Positions 45,134 to 53,675 of a DNA stretch of 64,000 bases are shown here, one piece after another; the first letter of the stretch is position 1, and the number at the start of each line of letters is the position of its first letter. This stretch comes from Paenibacillus marchantiae (GTDB lineage Bacteria; Bacillota; Bacilli; Paenibacillales; Paenibacillaceae), in NCBI RefSeq assembly GCF_028771845.1, contig NZ_CP118270.1, positions 4,650,001-4,714,000 on the forward strand, in the 5' to 3' direction. The position numbers were made by a program, and so were the translations under genes. The notes beneath the pieces were generated by a model, which ran no database searches, was not told the origin of the DNA, and saw only the letters and a list, made by a program, of their open reading frames with translations.

Positions 45134-46312
45134 ATGTCAACATTCAAAAGAGTACATCTGATCGTTATGGATTCAGTGGGAATTGGTGAAGCGCCGGATG
45201 CAGCGGAATTCGATGATTTCGATGTCGACACCTTTGGTCACATTGCACGTGAACGCGGAGGATTGAAGATGCCGCATATGGCCAGTCTTGGACTGTCCAA
45301 TATTAAGGAAATTGAAGGTGTGCCTGTAGCGGATGCACCAAAAGCCTTTTACACCAAGATGCAGGAAGCATCCAGAGGAAAAGACACCATGACGGGTCAC
45401 TGGGAACTGATGGGCCTGTACATTGATACCCCATTCCGCGTGTTCGCAGACGGATTCCCGGATGAGTTGATTCAACGCATTGAGGAAAAAACAGGCCGTA
45501 AAGTGATCGGTAACAAACCGGCCAGCGGCACGGAAATTCTGGATGAGCTGGGTGCAGAGCATGTTGAAACTGGCGCGCTCATCGTATACACATCCGCGGA
45601 TTCGGTTTTGCAAATTGCAGCCCATGAGGATGTTGTTCCACTGAAAGAACTGTATGAAATCTGTGAGTTCTGCCGTGAAATTACACTTGAAGATCCGTAT
45701 ATGCTGGGCCGCATTATTGCACGTCCATTTGTAGGTGAAGCGGGTGACTGGAAGCGTACAGCTAACCGTCATGATTACGCGCTCAAACCTTTTGGCCGTA
45801 CCGTGATGAATGAACTTAAAGATGGTGGATTTGACGTGATCGCTTTGGGTAAAATCGCAGATATCTACGATGGCGAAGGTGTAACCAAGTCTGTACGTAC
45901 CGTCTCCAACATGGATGGCATGGACAAACTGTCCGAAACGATGGATGAGGCGTTCACTGGACTCAGCTTCCTGAACCTGGTTGACTTCGATGCCCTGTTC
46001 GGTCACCGTCGTGATCCACAAGGTTATGCTCAAGCACTTGAAGAGTATGATGCTCGTCTGCCAGAGATCTTCAGCAAAATGACAGACGATGATCTGCTGC
46101 TCATCACAGCTGACCATGGTAATGACCCAACCTACCGCGGAACGGACCATACACGTGAGTATGTGCCACTGCTTGTGTATTCTCCACGCTTCAGTGGGTG
46201 CAAAAAGCTTGAACTGCGCAGTACGTTTGCGGATGTTGGAGCAACAGTAGCTGAGAACTTCGGAGTGAAACTGCCTGAATATGGCACAAGCTTCCTGAAG
46301 GATTTGAAATAG
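45134..46312 (+). CDS. deoB: phosphopentomutase
   Basis: A 392-residue alkaline-phosphatase-fold mutase that converts (deoxy)ribose 1-phosphate to the 5-phosphate. LIVMDSVGIGEAPDA gives the first metal Asp, DTMTGHWELMG the phosphorylated Thr region, and ADHGNDPTYRGTDHTRE the second metal site. Length is as expected. It lies 31 bases after nupC and provides the substrate for deoC. Confidence 0.95.
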   Translation: MSTFKRVHLIVMDSVGIGEAPDAAEFDDFDVDTFGHIARERGGLKMPHMASLGLSNIKEIEGVPVADAPKAFYTKMQEASRGKDTMTGHWELMGLYIDTPFRVFADGFPDELIQRIEEKTGRKVIGNKPASGTEILDELGAEHVETGALIVYTSADSVLQIAAHEDVVPLKELYEICEFCREITLEDPYMLGRIIARPFVGEAGDWKRTANRHDYALKPFGRTVMNELKDGGFDVIALGKIADIYDGEGVTKSVRTVSNMDGMDKLSETMDEAFTGLSFLNLVDFDALFGHRRDPQGYAQALEEYDARLPEIFSKMTDDDLLLITADHGNDPTYRGTDHTREYVPLLVYSPRFSGCKKLELRSTFADVGATVAENFGVKLPEYGTSFLKDLK

Positions 46313-46389
46313 TCAACATTTTTATCTTTAACTGAACTTGGGGAAAGCTGTTATTTTCTTGAAGCATAAAGTTGGACAGGATAACCACG

Positions 46390-46409
46390 GGGACAGCTTC
46401 GGCTGTTCC
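46390..46409 (+). other. UUCG-capped hairpin before deoD
   Basis: GGGACAGC / GCTGTTCC around TTCG, an extra-stable tetraloop, in the leader between deoB and deoD. No T-run, so it may stabilise or partition the message. Confidence 0.6.
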
Positions 46410-46458
46410 GGTTCCTGGCCTTCATTCAATCATATGGATAACTGGAGGAGATTTAATC

Positions 46459-47166
46459 ATGAGTACACATATTGGAGCTAAACCCGGAGATATCGCAGAA
46501 ACAATCCTTTTGCCAGGAGATCCATTGCGTGCAAAATTTATTGCAGATACGTACCTTGAAGATGTCGTTTGTTACAACGAAGTTCGAGGAATGCTCGGAT
46601 TCACGGGTACATATCAAGGACACCGTATCTCGGTGCAAGGCTCGGGCATGGGGATTCCATCGTTCAGCATCTATGCTAACGAACTGATCAGCGAATACGG
46701 TGTAAAAAACCTGATTCGTGTCGGAACTTGCGGAGGTATGCAAGAACATGTACGTGTTCGTGATGTTATCCTTGCTCAAGCTTCATGTACCGATTCCAGC
46801 ATGAACAAGCTCGTATTTGGTGGATATGACTTCTCCCCGATCGCGTCGTTCTCCCTGCTGAAAGAAGCCTATGACCGCGCAACTGCCAAAGGCATGAAAA
46901 TTCACGTCGGTAACGTATTCAGCTCGGATTCCTTCTATCGTGACGATCGTTCCGTGACTGAGAAATTGATGCAGCACGGCGTACTGGGCGTTGAGATGGA
47001 AACAACTGCACTGTACACACTCGCAGCCAAATTTGGCGTAAACGCACTCACGATCCTGACTGTAAGTGACCACTTGCTGACAGGTGAAGAGACTTCCGCC
47101 GAAGAGCGCCAAAAAACGTTCAACGACATGATGGTAGTAGCACTGGATACAGCAATTACGCTGTAA
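46459..47166 (+). CDS. deoD: purine-nucleoside phosphorylase, DeoD type
   Basis: A 235-residue hexameric-type phosphorylase. STHIGAKPGDIAETILLPGD and GDPLRAKFIA bind phosphate, VGTCGGMQE and DSFYRDDR are core stretches, GVEMETTAL binds the ribose and TVSDHLLTGE has the base-binding Asp. It splits purine (deoxy)nucleosides with phosphate. The ATG at 46459 follows GGAGGAG. Together with pdp it gives this operon both purine and pyrimidine phosphorylases. Confidence 0.94.
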   Translation: MSTHIGAKPGDIAETILLPGDPLRAKFIADTYLEDVVCYNEVRGMLGFTGTYQGHRISVQGSGMGIPSFSIYANELISEYGVKNLIRVGTCGGMQEHVRVRDVILAQASCTDSSMNKLVFGGYDFSPIASFSLLKEAYDRATAKGMKIHVGNVFSSDSFYRDDRSVTEKLMQHGVLGVEMETTALYTLAAKFGVNALTILTVSDHLLTGEETSAEERQKTFNDMMVVALDTAITL

Positions 47167-47242
47167 TTGTTGCTAAGCATCATTTGATTTTGATCGAAAC
47201 TTTTGTTTCAAGCACGTAGTGGAGGACCCGGAATCGATTCTA

Positions 47243-47380
47243 AAGAAGCGAAGCGTTCGCCCTATAACAAAACATAAAATTTACACGATCACGAAGAGGG
47301 CAGAAAAAACCTGAAGAAGCGAAGCGTCCGCCTTTAGCACCGGATTTTCCCTTTAGAAAAGGGAATCAGAAAAATCTGGG
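47243..47380 (+). repeat. short repeat pair and two-tier hairpin between deoD and pdp
   Basis: A 19-base unit AAGAAGCGAAGCGTNCGCC occurs at 47243-47261 and 47314-47332 with one mismatch. A hairpin at 47340-47379 follows (CCGGATTTT / AAAATCTGG outer, CCCTT / AAGGG inner). It looks like a mobile or dispersed intergenic element of unknown kind. Confidence 0.65.
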
Positions 47381-47455
47381 GATAACAGCGGTTGGAAGGT
47401 TGTTCTGCCATCGGAGTGACCCGTGTAAATCACCCACAACGAAGGAGAGATCATC

Positions 47456-48757
47456 ATGAGAATGGTAGACATTATTGCTAAGAAACGCGATGGAAAAGAA
47501 CTGACAACAGCTGAGATTGATTTTGTTGTTCAAGGATACACACAAGGCGAAATCCCTGATTATCAAGTCAGCGCTTGGGCGATGGCTGTATTCTTCAAGG
47601 ATATGACTGATAAGGAACGCGCAGATTTGACCATGTCCATGGTGAACTCGGGCGAGACCATTGATCTGTCCGCAATCGAAGGTATCAAGGTAGACAAGCA
47701 CTCCACAGGAGGCGTTGGCGATACTACAACGCTGGTACTGGCACCGCTTGTTGCTGCTCTGGATGTTCCAGTTGCCAAAATGTCCGGACGTGGATTGGGT
47801 CACACTGGTGGTACAACGGACAAACTGGAATCTGTTGCAGGTTTCCACGTCGAGTTGGAGAAAGAAGAGTTCATCCGCCTCGTTAACGAACATAAAGTTG
47901 CCGTTATCGGTCAAAGTGGCAACCTCACGCCGGCAGACAAAAAGCTCTATGCATTGCGTGACGTTACAGCTACCGTTAACTCCATCCCACTGATCGCAAG
48001 CTCTATCATGAGTAAGAAAATTGCAGCAGGTGCCGATGCGATCGTATTGGATGTCAAAACGGGTGCTGGTGCATTCATGAAGACAACAGAAGATGCAAAA
48101 GAACTGGCACATGCCATGGTAAGCATCGGTAACAATGTAGGACGTAAAACAATGGCTGTCATTTCCGATATGTCTCAACCACTGGGCCTCGCTATCGGTA
48201 ACGCGCTTGAAGTGAAAGAAGCCATTCTCACGCTGCAAGGTAAAGGACCGAAAGATCTGGAAGAACTCTGTCTGGCGCTTGGACGTCAAATGGTATTCCT
48301 TGCTGGTAAAGCAGACTCCTTGGAGCATGCTGAGGAGAAATTGAAAGAAGTGATCCAGAACGGTAAAGCGCTGGAGAAATTCAAGGACTTCCTGGCAAAT
48401 CAAGGCGGAGACGCTTCAGTTGTAGATCACCCAGATCGCTTGCCACAAGCGAAATATCTGGTTGAAGTACCAGCGGATAAAGACGGATATGTAGCTGGTA
48501 TCGTCGCTGACGAAATCGGTACTGCAGCAATGCTGCTCGGCGCAGGCCGTGCAACAAAAGAGTCCGAGATCGATCTTGCTGTGGGCTTGATGCTCAACAA
48601 AAAAGTGGGTGACCAAGTTAAAGCTGGTGAATCACTCGTAACCATCCATGCGAATCGTGAAGACGTAGCAGACGTAATCGCGAAGATCAAAGAGAACATT
48701 ACTATTGCAGATCATGCAGATGCTCCTGTATTGGTGCATGATATCGTAACTGAATAA
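47456..48757 (+). CDS. pdp: pyrimidine-nucleoside phosphorylase
   Basis: A 433-residue phosphorylase for thymidine and uridine. KHSTGGVGDTTTL is the phosphate-binding stretch (about residues 81-93), and GRGLGHTGGTTDKLE, IGQSGNLTPADKKLYALRD and DVKTGAGAFM follow. The N-terminal helical and C-terminal alpha/beta domains are both complete. GAAGGAGAG precedes the ATG. It is the last gene of the deo set and is followed by a very stable terminator. Confidence 0.95.
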   Translation: MRMVDIIAKKRDGKELTTAEIDFVVQGYTQGEIPDYQVSAWAMAVFFKDMTDKERADLTMSMVNSGETIDLSAIEGIKVDKHSTGGVGDTTTLVLAPLVAALDVPVAKMSGRGLGHTGGTTDKLESVAGFHVELEKEEFIRLVNEHKVAVIGQSGNLTPADKKLYALRDVTATVNSIPLIASSIMSKKIAAGADAIVLDVKTGAGAFMKTTEDAKELAHAMVSIGNNVGRKTMAVISDMSQPLGLAIGNALEVKEAILTLQGKGPKDLEELCLALGRQMVFLAGKADSLEHAEEKLKEVIQNGKALEKFKDFLANQGGDASVVDHPDRLPQAKYLVEVPADKDGYVAGIVADEIGTAAMLLGAGRATKESEIDLAVGLMLNKKVGDQVKAGESLVTIHANREDVADVIAKIKENITIADHADAPVLVHDIVTE

Positions 48758-48800
48758 TATATCAGGCAAACAAGGTTAACCTGATGCCGGAATAAAATTT

Positions 48801-48839
48801 AAAGCCCCGAAGTTATGCATTCCATAGCTTCGGGGCTTT
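48801..48839 (+). terminator. very strong bidirectional terminator
   Basis: A 17-bp stem with one T-G pair (AAAGCCCCGAAGTTATG / CATAGCTTCGGGGCTTT) around CATTC, T-runs both ways. It ends pdp and the opposing YcgQ-like gene. Confidence 0.93.
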
Positions 48840-48841
48840 TC

Positions 48842-49825
48842 TTATTTATTTTGCAATTCATCATACGTCACAACTGAATCTGCACTGGTATAAATGTATG
48901 GGGTAGATGGCTGATCGACCGGAGTTACCTTCGTCGCCCGAATCTCAATGGTGTCCTCACCATTCACTTGAGCAGAACCAATGGTGCCATCGATTTGTAC
49001 CCAGCTGTCTGTAGGATAGCTGTCTGCATTCGGGACATGAATCATCACACCAAAGGGTGCCGCGTCTGCTGGGCAGCACATCACGAGAAATCGCCCTAAT
49101 GCAAAATGAGATTCATGCTCCATACTTTTGTCTCGATATACAAACCCGGTAAGGCTGATAGCCTTGCCTGCAAATTGTCGTTGGAACATATCGATCGAAC
49201 CTAATGTCTCGGAGAAGATTTCAGGATATACCTTTATGACTGATTCCGCATATAACTTCTCTGCCAGTTTGGCAAATTCACGACTGTACTCATCCGGGGG
49301 AACGAATTGTACTTTCGTGGCAGGCACAGATGATTCAACATTTGCAGTTTTTTTGGATAGATCTTTAATGTCCAGTTCTACTGTATCAGATAAGGGTTCT
49401 TTTCGACGAATTTCCGGAGGTCCATAGGTTAGGGACATGCCTTTTTGACTGGCCATAGAACTGCCTAGTGCCTGATCCGGCAAAAGAAAACCAAGTACTA
49501 ATGGAATGGCAATCAATCCATACATCAGCGAGCTGCGTCCCCATCCTGAAGGAGGCGGATGCTCACAGTCGCAATGGAGCTGGCTATTACCGAATAGTCC
49601 GTGCCAGGCCATGATGGCGGCAATGAACAAAAAGGGAACAGGGCAGCAGAGTAACAATCGCTGCATCGTCGGCGCCAAGTAATAATGAAGAGAATCCGTT
49701 GTATTCAAATGAATGATGTATACGGCGAGCCCGCCGATCCACAGCGCACGAATCAGGTTATGCCACTGGATAGGGTGAGATTTGGTAACCGGAGCTTTGG
49801 TCACTGTATAACCAGGATGGTTCAT
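48842..49825 (-). CDS. TIGR03943/DUF1980 family membrane protein (YcgQ-like)
   Basis: A 327-residue protein with several N-terminal membrane segments (RALWIGGLAVYIIHLN, LLLCCPVPFLFIAAIMAWHG, LMYGLIAIPLVLGFLLP) and a long outer or soluble C-terminal domain. The latter holds ALGRFLVMCCPADAAPFGVM, whose Cys pair is a hallmark, and WVQIDGTIGSAQVNGEDTIE. The role is unknown; the family always pairs with a YcgR-type permease, as here. The ATG at 49825 has GAGGTGAT in front. Location beside zinc genes hints at metal handling. Confidence 0.85.
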   Translation of the reverse strand: MNHPGYTVTKAPVTKSHPIQWHNLIRALWIGGLAVYIIHLNTTDSLHYYLAPTMQRLLLCCPVPFLFIAAIMAWHGLFGNSQLHCDCEHPPPSGWGRSSLMYGLIAIPLVLGFLLPDQALGSSMASQKGMSLTYGPPEIRRKEPLSDTVELDIKDLSKKTANVESSVPATKVQFVPPDEYSREFAKLAEKLYAESVIKVYPEIFSETLGSIDMFQRQFAGKAISLTGFVYRDKSMEHESHFALGRFLVMCCPADAAPFGVMIHVPNADSYPTDSWVQIDGTIGSAQVNGEDTIEIRATKVTPVDQPSTPYIYTSADSVVTYDELQNK

Positions 49826-49865
49826 GTAATCACCTCTTTTGATCAGATAATACATTCATACATGC

Positions 49866-50900
49866 TCATGCCAAAAGGTTAATCAACCACGATCCCGCGA
49901 AAACCAACGCAATAATGACCAGGCTCAAGCCAATAACAAACCGGGTGCGGAAGGTGGAGAGCAGCATCAATGTGCTTTTGAAATCAAGCATTGGACCGAG
50001 AACGAGAAAGGATAATAGCGGCCCTAACGCAAACGTGTGAGAGAAGGCTGAGGCTACGAACGCATCGGATGTCGAACAGAGAGACAATACATACGCAAAA
50101 CCCATCATGAAGGCATAGGAGGCAACAGGCCCGTTACCCAGAGAAATGAGATCACTGCGGCTGATAAAGGTTTGAATGCAGGCTGTTATTAGAGCACCAA
50201 TCACCAAATATTTGCTCATATCAACAAATTCGTCACCCGCATGGATGAAAAAGCTGCGCCAGTTTTTATCGTGCACGTGATCATGATCGGTAGAATGGGA
50301 ATGAGGCTGTGCCATTTTAAATCCGGGATGTGTCTTGACCTCCGTCACTGTAGCCTTCGGTTTACGCAATGGATTCTGGCGGACGAACATATACACCAGA
50401 CCACCGATCGCAGCTGCTACAGCAAAGGCCAGTCCCATACGGGCGATCGTAATTTCGGGATGGGAAGGAAAAGCGAGCAGGGTCGCGGTAAAGACAATTG
50501 GATTTACTACAGGGCCGCTAAGAATAAAGGTCACCGCGATATAGGGGGGCATGCCTTTATGCATCAACCGTCGAACGACCGGAATCATGCCACATTCGCA
50601 GATGGGGAAAACGATTCCCAGCAGACCCGCTACCAGCACACCTCCGACGGGGTTCTTAGGCGTTAGTTTGCGAATCATTTCCTCAGATACAAACCATTGC
50701 ATTAGCGAAGATAACAGCACCCCTATGAGCAGAAATGGAGCGGCTTCGAGGAAAATGCTGATGAATACTGTTTTCATATTTTGTAAGGCTTCACTGTTCC
50801 ATGCTCCTTTCAGATTGGGAGCCATCGTAATCAACACGGGAACAAGAAATGCACAGGGAATCAGGAATGACAGGAGCTTAAGATTGGCTGCCATTTTCAT
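49866..50900 (-). CDS. DUF318-type permease (YcgR-like) with His-rich loop
   Basis: A 344-residue permease with about eight membrane segments. It carries FPICECGMIPVVRRLMHKGM with C101 and C103, and SLCSTSDAFVASAF in the second half, typical of the permease family DUF318. A cytoplasmic loop near 190-215 is His-rich (QPHSHSTDHDHVHDKNW), suggesting metal binding. It is 41 bases before the YcgQ-like gene on the same strand and divergent from the COG0523 GTPase. The substrate is unknown. GGAGG lies 8 bases before the ATG. Confidence 0.86.
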   Translation of the reverse strand: MKMAANLKLLSFLIPCAFLVPVLITMAPNLKGAWNSEALQNMKTVFISIFLEAAPFLLIGVLLSSLMQWFVSEEMIRKLTPKNPVGGVLVAGLLGIVFPICECGMIPVVRRLMHKGMPPYIAVTFILSGPVVNPIVFTATLLAFPSHPEITIARMGLAFAVAAAIGGLVYMFVRQNPLRKPKATVTEVKTHPGFKMAQPHSHSTDHDHVHDKNWRSFFIHAGDEFVDMSKYLVIGALITACIQTFISRSDLISLGNGPVASYAFMMGFAYVLSLCSTSDAFVASAFSHTFALGPLLSFLVLGPMLDFKSTLMLLSTFRTRFVIGLSLVIIALVFAGSWLINLLA

Positions 50901-50954
50901 GGGATAAACCTCCAGAACCGGGACTTTGGTAAAATATATGCTTGTACCGTCCCC

Positions 50955-50982
50955 ATCATACTCGTTCGCAGTAATTAATCAA
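50955..50982 (-). promoter_or_regulatory. promoter of the YcgR/YcgQ-like operon
   Basis: On the minus strand TTGATT (50977-50982), a 16-base spacer and TATGAT (50955-50960). No clear Zur palindrome overlaps it. Confidence 0.55.
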
Positions 50983-51025
50983 CATTTTTACGATTTACAT
51001 ATCTGGACCTTAAAAACTTCTAATG

Positions 51026-51055
51026 TTGACAAAAGAAACGATGTTCAGTTATAGT
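51026..51055 (+). promoter_or_regulatory. promoter of the COG0523 GTPase gene
   Basis: TTGACA (51026-51031), an 18-base spacer and TATAGT (51050-51055). Confidence 0.7.
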
Positions 51056-51063
51056 TAATTTTG

Positions 51064-51086
51064 TTAATAGTAATAATTACTATTAA
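51064..51086. promoter_or_regulatory. Zur-box-like palindrome 1
   Basis: A perfect 23-base palindrome with 11-base arms around a central A; the core AGTAAT-A-ATTACT resembles the Zur consensus TCGTAAT-n-ATTACGA. It sits at the expected transcription start of the GTPase gene, so zinc-bound Zur could block transcription. Confidence 0.78.
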
Positions 51087-51181
51087 GTAATGGTTATTCT
51101 TCAGCCCATCGGTCGAGTGTAAGCTACATAGCATTCCGATTTTTTTAGTTTTAAGAGGATAAATGGAAGGGAGTAATTAAA

Positions 51182-52384
51182 ATGACAGAACAACAACAAG
51201 TACTACCCCGAGTTCCGGTTACGGTTTTAAGTGGATATCTGGGCGCAGGCAAAACGACATTGCTTAACCATGTGCTTCATAATCGAGAGGGTATGCGAGT
51301 CGCTGTCATTGTGAATGACCTGAGTGAAGTCAATATTGACGCTGGTTTAATCCGGGATGGTGGTGGATTGTCACGTATTGATGAGAAGCTGGTGGAGATG
51401 TCCAATGGCTGCATCTGCTGCACGCTGCATGAGGATTTGCTGAAAGAGGTGGAACGGCTTGCGCTGGACGGTTCTTTTGACTATATATTGATTGAATCGA
51501 CAGGTATTGGAGAGCCAGTCCCCGTTGCCCAGACATTTACGTATATCGATGAAGAGCTGGGGATCGATTTAACAAAATTTACGCGGCTCGATACGATGGT
51601 GACGGTAGTGGATGCTGCCCAGTTCTGGCGTGACTTCAATTCCAAAGAAACGTTGAAGGATCGGGGGCAGGAAGCCGGGGATGATGATGTACGGGGGATC
51701 GTTCATCTGCTGACGGATCAGGTTGAATTCTGTGATGTGCTGATTTTGAACAAGTGTGATCTGGTATCGGAAGATGAATTACTCAAACTTGAGAAAGCAC
51801 TACACGCGATGCAGCCGGAAGCCCGACTTATTCGCACCACACATGGACAGATTGACCCAAGGGAGATATTGAATACCGGACGGTTTGATTTTGAAAAAGC
51901 AAGCCAGTCTGCGGGCTGGATCCGCGAATTAATGAAGGAAGAGCACACACCTGAGACAGAGGAGTATGGCATTCACTCATTTGTGTACCATCGGAAACGT
52001 CCGTTTCATCCGGAGCGTTTGCTGCGTTGGATTGCGAAATGGCCTGATAGTATTGTGCGTTCCAAAGGTTTAATGTGGCTGGCTACACGTAACCATATGG
52101 CGATATCGTTCAGTCATGCGGGAACATCCAAGCAGTTGGGACCAGCCGGGTTGTGGGTAGGCGCGATGAGTGACGAAGAGCGACAAATGCATTTTGGTGA
52201 TACACTTCCGCCTATTCCGGATTGGGATGAGCAGTGGGGCGATCGGGTTACGAAACTGGTGTTTATCGGGATAGACATGGACCGAGCGGAGATCGAACGG
52301 ACGTTAGATGAGACACTCCTTACCAACGAAGAGATGCAACTGAACTGGCGAGAACTGAAAGATCCATTTCCAGCGTGGAGTTGA
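51182..52384 (+). CDS. COG0523 GTPase, YciC-type zinc metallochaperone
   Basis: A 400-residue CobW/COG0523 GTPase. Walker A is GYLGAGKTT (18-26), the metal motif is CICC at 77-80, and ILIESTGIGEP and LILNKCDL are the other nucleotide motifs. The C-terminal CobW domain is complete. In B. subtilis YciC is a Zur-controlled protein thought to deliver zinc in shortage. The Zur-like palindrome at its promoter and the adc genes nearby support the same role. AAGGGAG lies 9 bases before the ATG. Confidence 0.9.
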   Translation: MTEQQQVLPRVPVTVLSGYLGAGKTTLLNHVLHNREGMRVAVIVNDLSEVNIDAGLIRDGGGLSRIDEKLVEMSNGCICCTLHEDLLKEVERLALDGSFDYILIESTGIGEPVPVAQTFTYIDEELGIDLTKFTRLDTMVTVVDAAQFWRDFNSKETLKDRGQEAGDDDVRGIVHLLTDQVEFCDVLILNKCDLVSEDELLKLEKALHAMQPEARLIRTTHGQIDPREILNTGRFDFEKASQSAGWIRELMKEEHTPETEEYGIHSFVYHRKRPFHPERLLRWIAKWPDSIVRSKGLMWLATRNHMAISFSHAGTSKQLGPAGLWVGAMSDEERQMHFGDTLPPIPDWDEQWGDRVTKLVFIGIDMDRAEIERTLDETLLTNEEMQLNWRELKDPFPAWS

Positions 52385-52385
52385 A

Positions 52386-52430
52386 GTGAAAAGAAAAAGA
52401 TCTTCAAGTTCAATGGTGCACCTGAAGATC
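52386..52430 (-). terminator. terminator of the minus-strand secreted protein gene
   Basis: GATCTTCA / TGAAGATC stem (8 bp) followed on the minus strand by TTTTTCTTTTC. Confidence 0.65.
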
Positions 52431-52454
52431 AATGATTGTATTGGATTAAGGATT

Positions 52455-53303
52455 TTAGCTAAAGTACAAATCGCCAAGATAAAAATCGCCGTTACCGCTT
52501 TTTTGCGGACTAAACACAAAGGAAAGATATACTCCAAAAGAACCCGTCCACCCTTGTGGATAATAAATGGCTTTGTAACTTTGACTTATTTTGGTTTTGT
52601 CATTCATTGAAATCACTTTAAAATCAGCTGATTTGATGTTAATCAATTGATCTGCATATTTGGTCAGTGTTTTTTTATCATTTGCTTCAATGAGACCTTT
52701 AACTTTAGTCTTGAATTTATCTTTTTGATACTGCTTGCCTCGATCAAAAAAGTCAATCTCGGCATTTTCAATGACTTTGTCATCTATGTATTTATCAAAC
52801 TCACTAGTACTGCCCGTTTTAAGTGCTTTACCATACATTTTAATCAGTGTTAGAGATTCTTTTTGCAATTTGGCTATCATCTGAGCATCAGTTCCAGTCA
52901 TCTTGATTGAGCCTGAAGTGCTCGAACTACTTGTTTTACTTGAATCTTCAGAACCTTTAGTACCTGTACTGCTGTTATTATTACTTGAACTACTAGACTT
53001 ACCGCTACCTGAATTAGTAATACTTACAACTTTGTTGCTAACATTCAGAGATACGTTGGCTCCCAATGCTTCTGCTGTGGTACTTACAGGCAAGTAAACA
53101 TCACCGTCATAAACTAATGCATTCAGTTTGTCTCCAGCTTCATTCTTGGGTGTCCAAGACAAACCGTTTACTTTAAAGCTAATGTTGCTGTCGAGTGCTG
53201 CTTCAATATCCTGAATTCCGTTTGAAGCTGCCACACCCAGGGCACCGAAAGCCAAACTGCATGCTACCAATGACCCAATAAAAGTTGATTTTTTGATCTT
53301 CAT
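52455..53303 (-). CDS. secreted protein with copper-amine-oxidase-N-like domain
   Basis: A 282-residue exported protein. It has a signal peptide (KKSTFIGSLVACSLAFGALG), then a domain with ISFKVNGLSWTPKNEAGDKL and YDGDVYLPVSTTAEALGANV, which is the wall-associated copper-amine-oxidase-N-like (stalk homology) fold. A Ser/Asn/Thr-rich linker (about 100-135) and a C-terminal part that I do not recognise follow. It is A+T-rich and interrupts the zinc genes on the opposite strand. No zinc motif is visible. Confidence 0.8.
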   Translation of the reverse strand: MKIKKSTFIGSLVACSLAFGALGVAASNGIQDIEAALDSNISFKVNGLSWTPKNEAGDKLNALVYDGDVYLPVSTTAEALGANVSLNVSNKVVSITNSGSGKSSSSSNNNSSTGTKGSEDSSKTSSSSTSGSIKMTGTDAQMIAKLQKESLTLIKMYGKALKTGSTSEFDKYIDDKVIENAEIDFFDRGKQYQKDKFKTKVKGLIEANDKKTLTKYADQLINIKSADFKVISMNDKTKISQSYKAIYYPQGWTGSFGVYLSFVFSPQKSGNGDFYLGDLYFS

Positions 53304-53398
53304 CTAGTTCCTCCGTAGGTAAATTATAGTGATACCAAAGCAGTATATCATATGAAATTGTAATGTGCATACAAAATTTTACTTTAGTAGGTGAGGGG

Positions 53399-53427
53399 TT
53401 GACAAACATAAAAGCATGGGCTAAACT
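53399..53427 (+). promoter_or_regulatory. promoter of the L33-adc unit
   Basis: TTGACA (53399-53404), 17-base spacer, TAAACT (53422-53427). Confidence 0.75.
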
Positions 53428-53432
53428 CATTA

Positions 53433-53451
53433 AATAGTAATTATTACGATT
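53433..53451. promoter_or_regulatory. Zur-box-like palindrome 2
   Basis: TAGTAAT-T-ATTACGA core with A/T flanks, one mismatched pair. It begins 6 bases after the -10 and covers the likely start point of the rpmG transcript. Confidence 0.8.
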
Positions 53452-53476
53452 AAATAGATCAAAGGAGGCCATATCC

Positions 53477-53626
53477 ATGAGAGTCATTGTAACCTTAGCC
53501 TGCACCGAGTGCGGAGATCGCAACTATACAACAACCAAGAACAAGCGTAACCATCCGGAACGGATCGAATTGAAGAAGTATTCACCACGATTAAAGAGAA
53601 TGACCATTCACCGGGAAACAAGATAA
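53477..53626 (+). CDS. rpmG: ribosomal protein bL33 paralog lacking the second Cys pair
   Basis: A 49-residue L33: RVIVTLACTECGDRNYTTTK, then NHPERIELKKYSPRLKRM and TIHRETR. C9 and C12 remain, but the usual second CxxC (CPRC) reads SPRL at 36-39, so a four-Cys zinc ribbon cannot form. Such C-minus L33 forms are known Zur-controlled replacements that free zinc from ribosomes in shortage. The Zur-like site over its promoter and the zinc importer genes that follow fit this role. AAAGGAGG lies 7 bases before the ATG. Confidence 0.9.
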   Translation: MRVIVTLACTECGDRNYTTTKNKRNHPERIELKKYSPRLKRMTIHRETR

Positions 53627-53646
53627 TTTTTTTTGTCATTTTTAAA

Positions 53647-53661
53647 TCGTAATATTTACGA
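53647..53661. promoter_or_regulatory. Zur-box-like palindrome 3
   Basis: TCGTAAT-A-TTTACGA, one mismatched pair, between the L33 gene and adcC and 15 bases before the adcC start. It may give the importer its own zinc control. Confidence 0.75.
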
Positions 53662-53675
53662 AAAGAGGAAAAGCC

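Noticed and set aside
45173..46150. Long (325-codon) frame antisense to deoB
   Set aside because: Mirror of a well-supported gene, with no start signals.
47366..48403. Long (345-codon) frame antisense to pdp
   Set aside because: It exists only because of the codon use of pdp; the composition is Cys/His/Phe-rich and has no domain.
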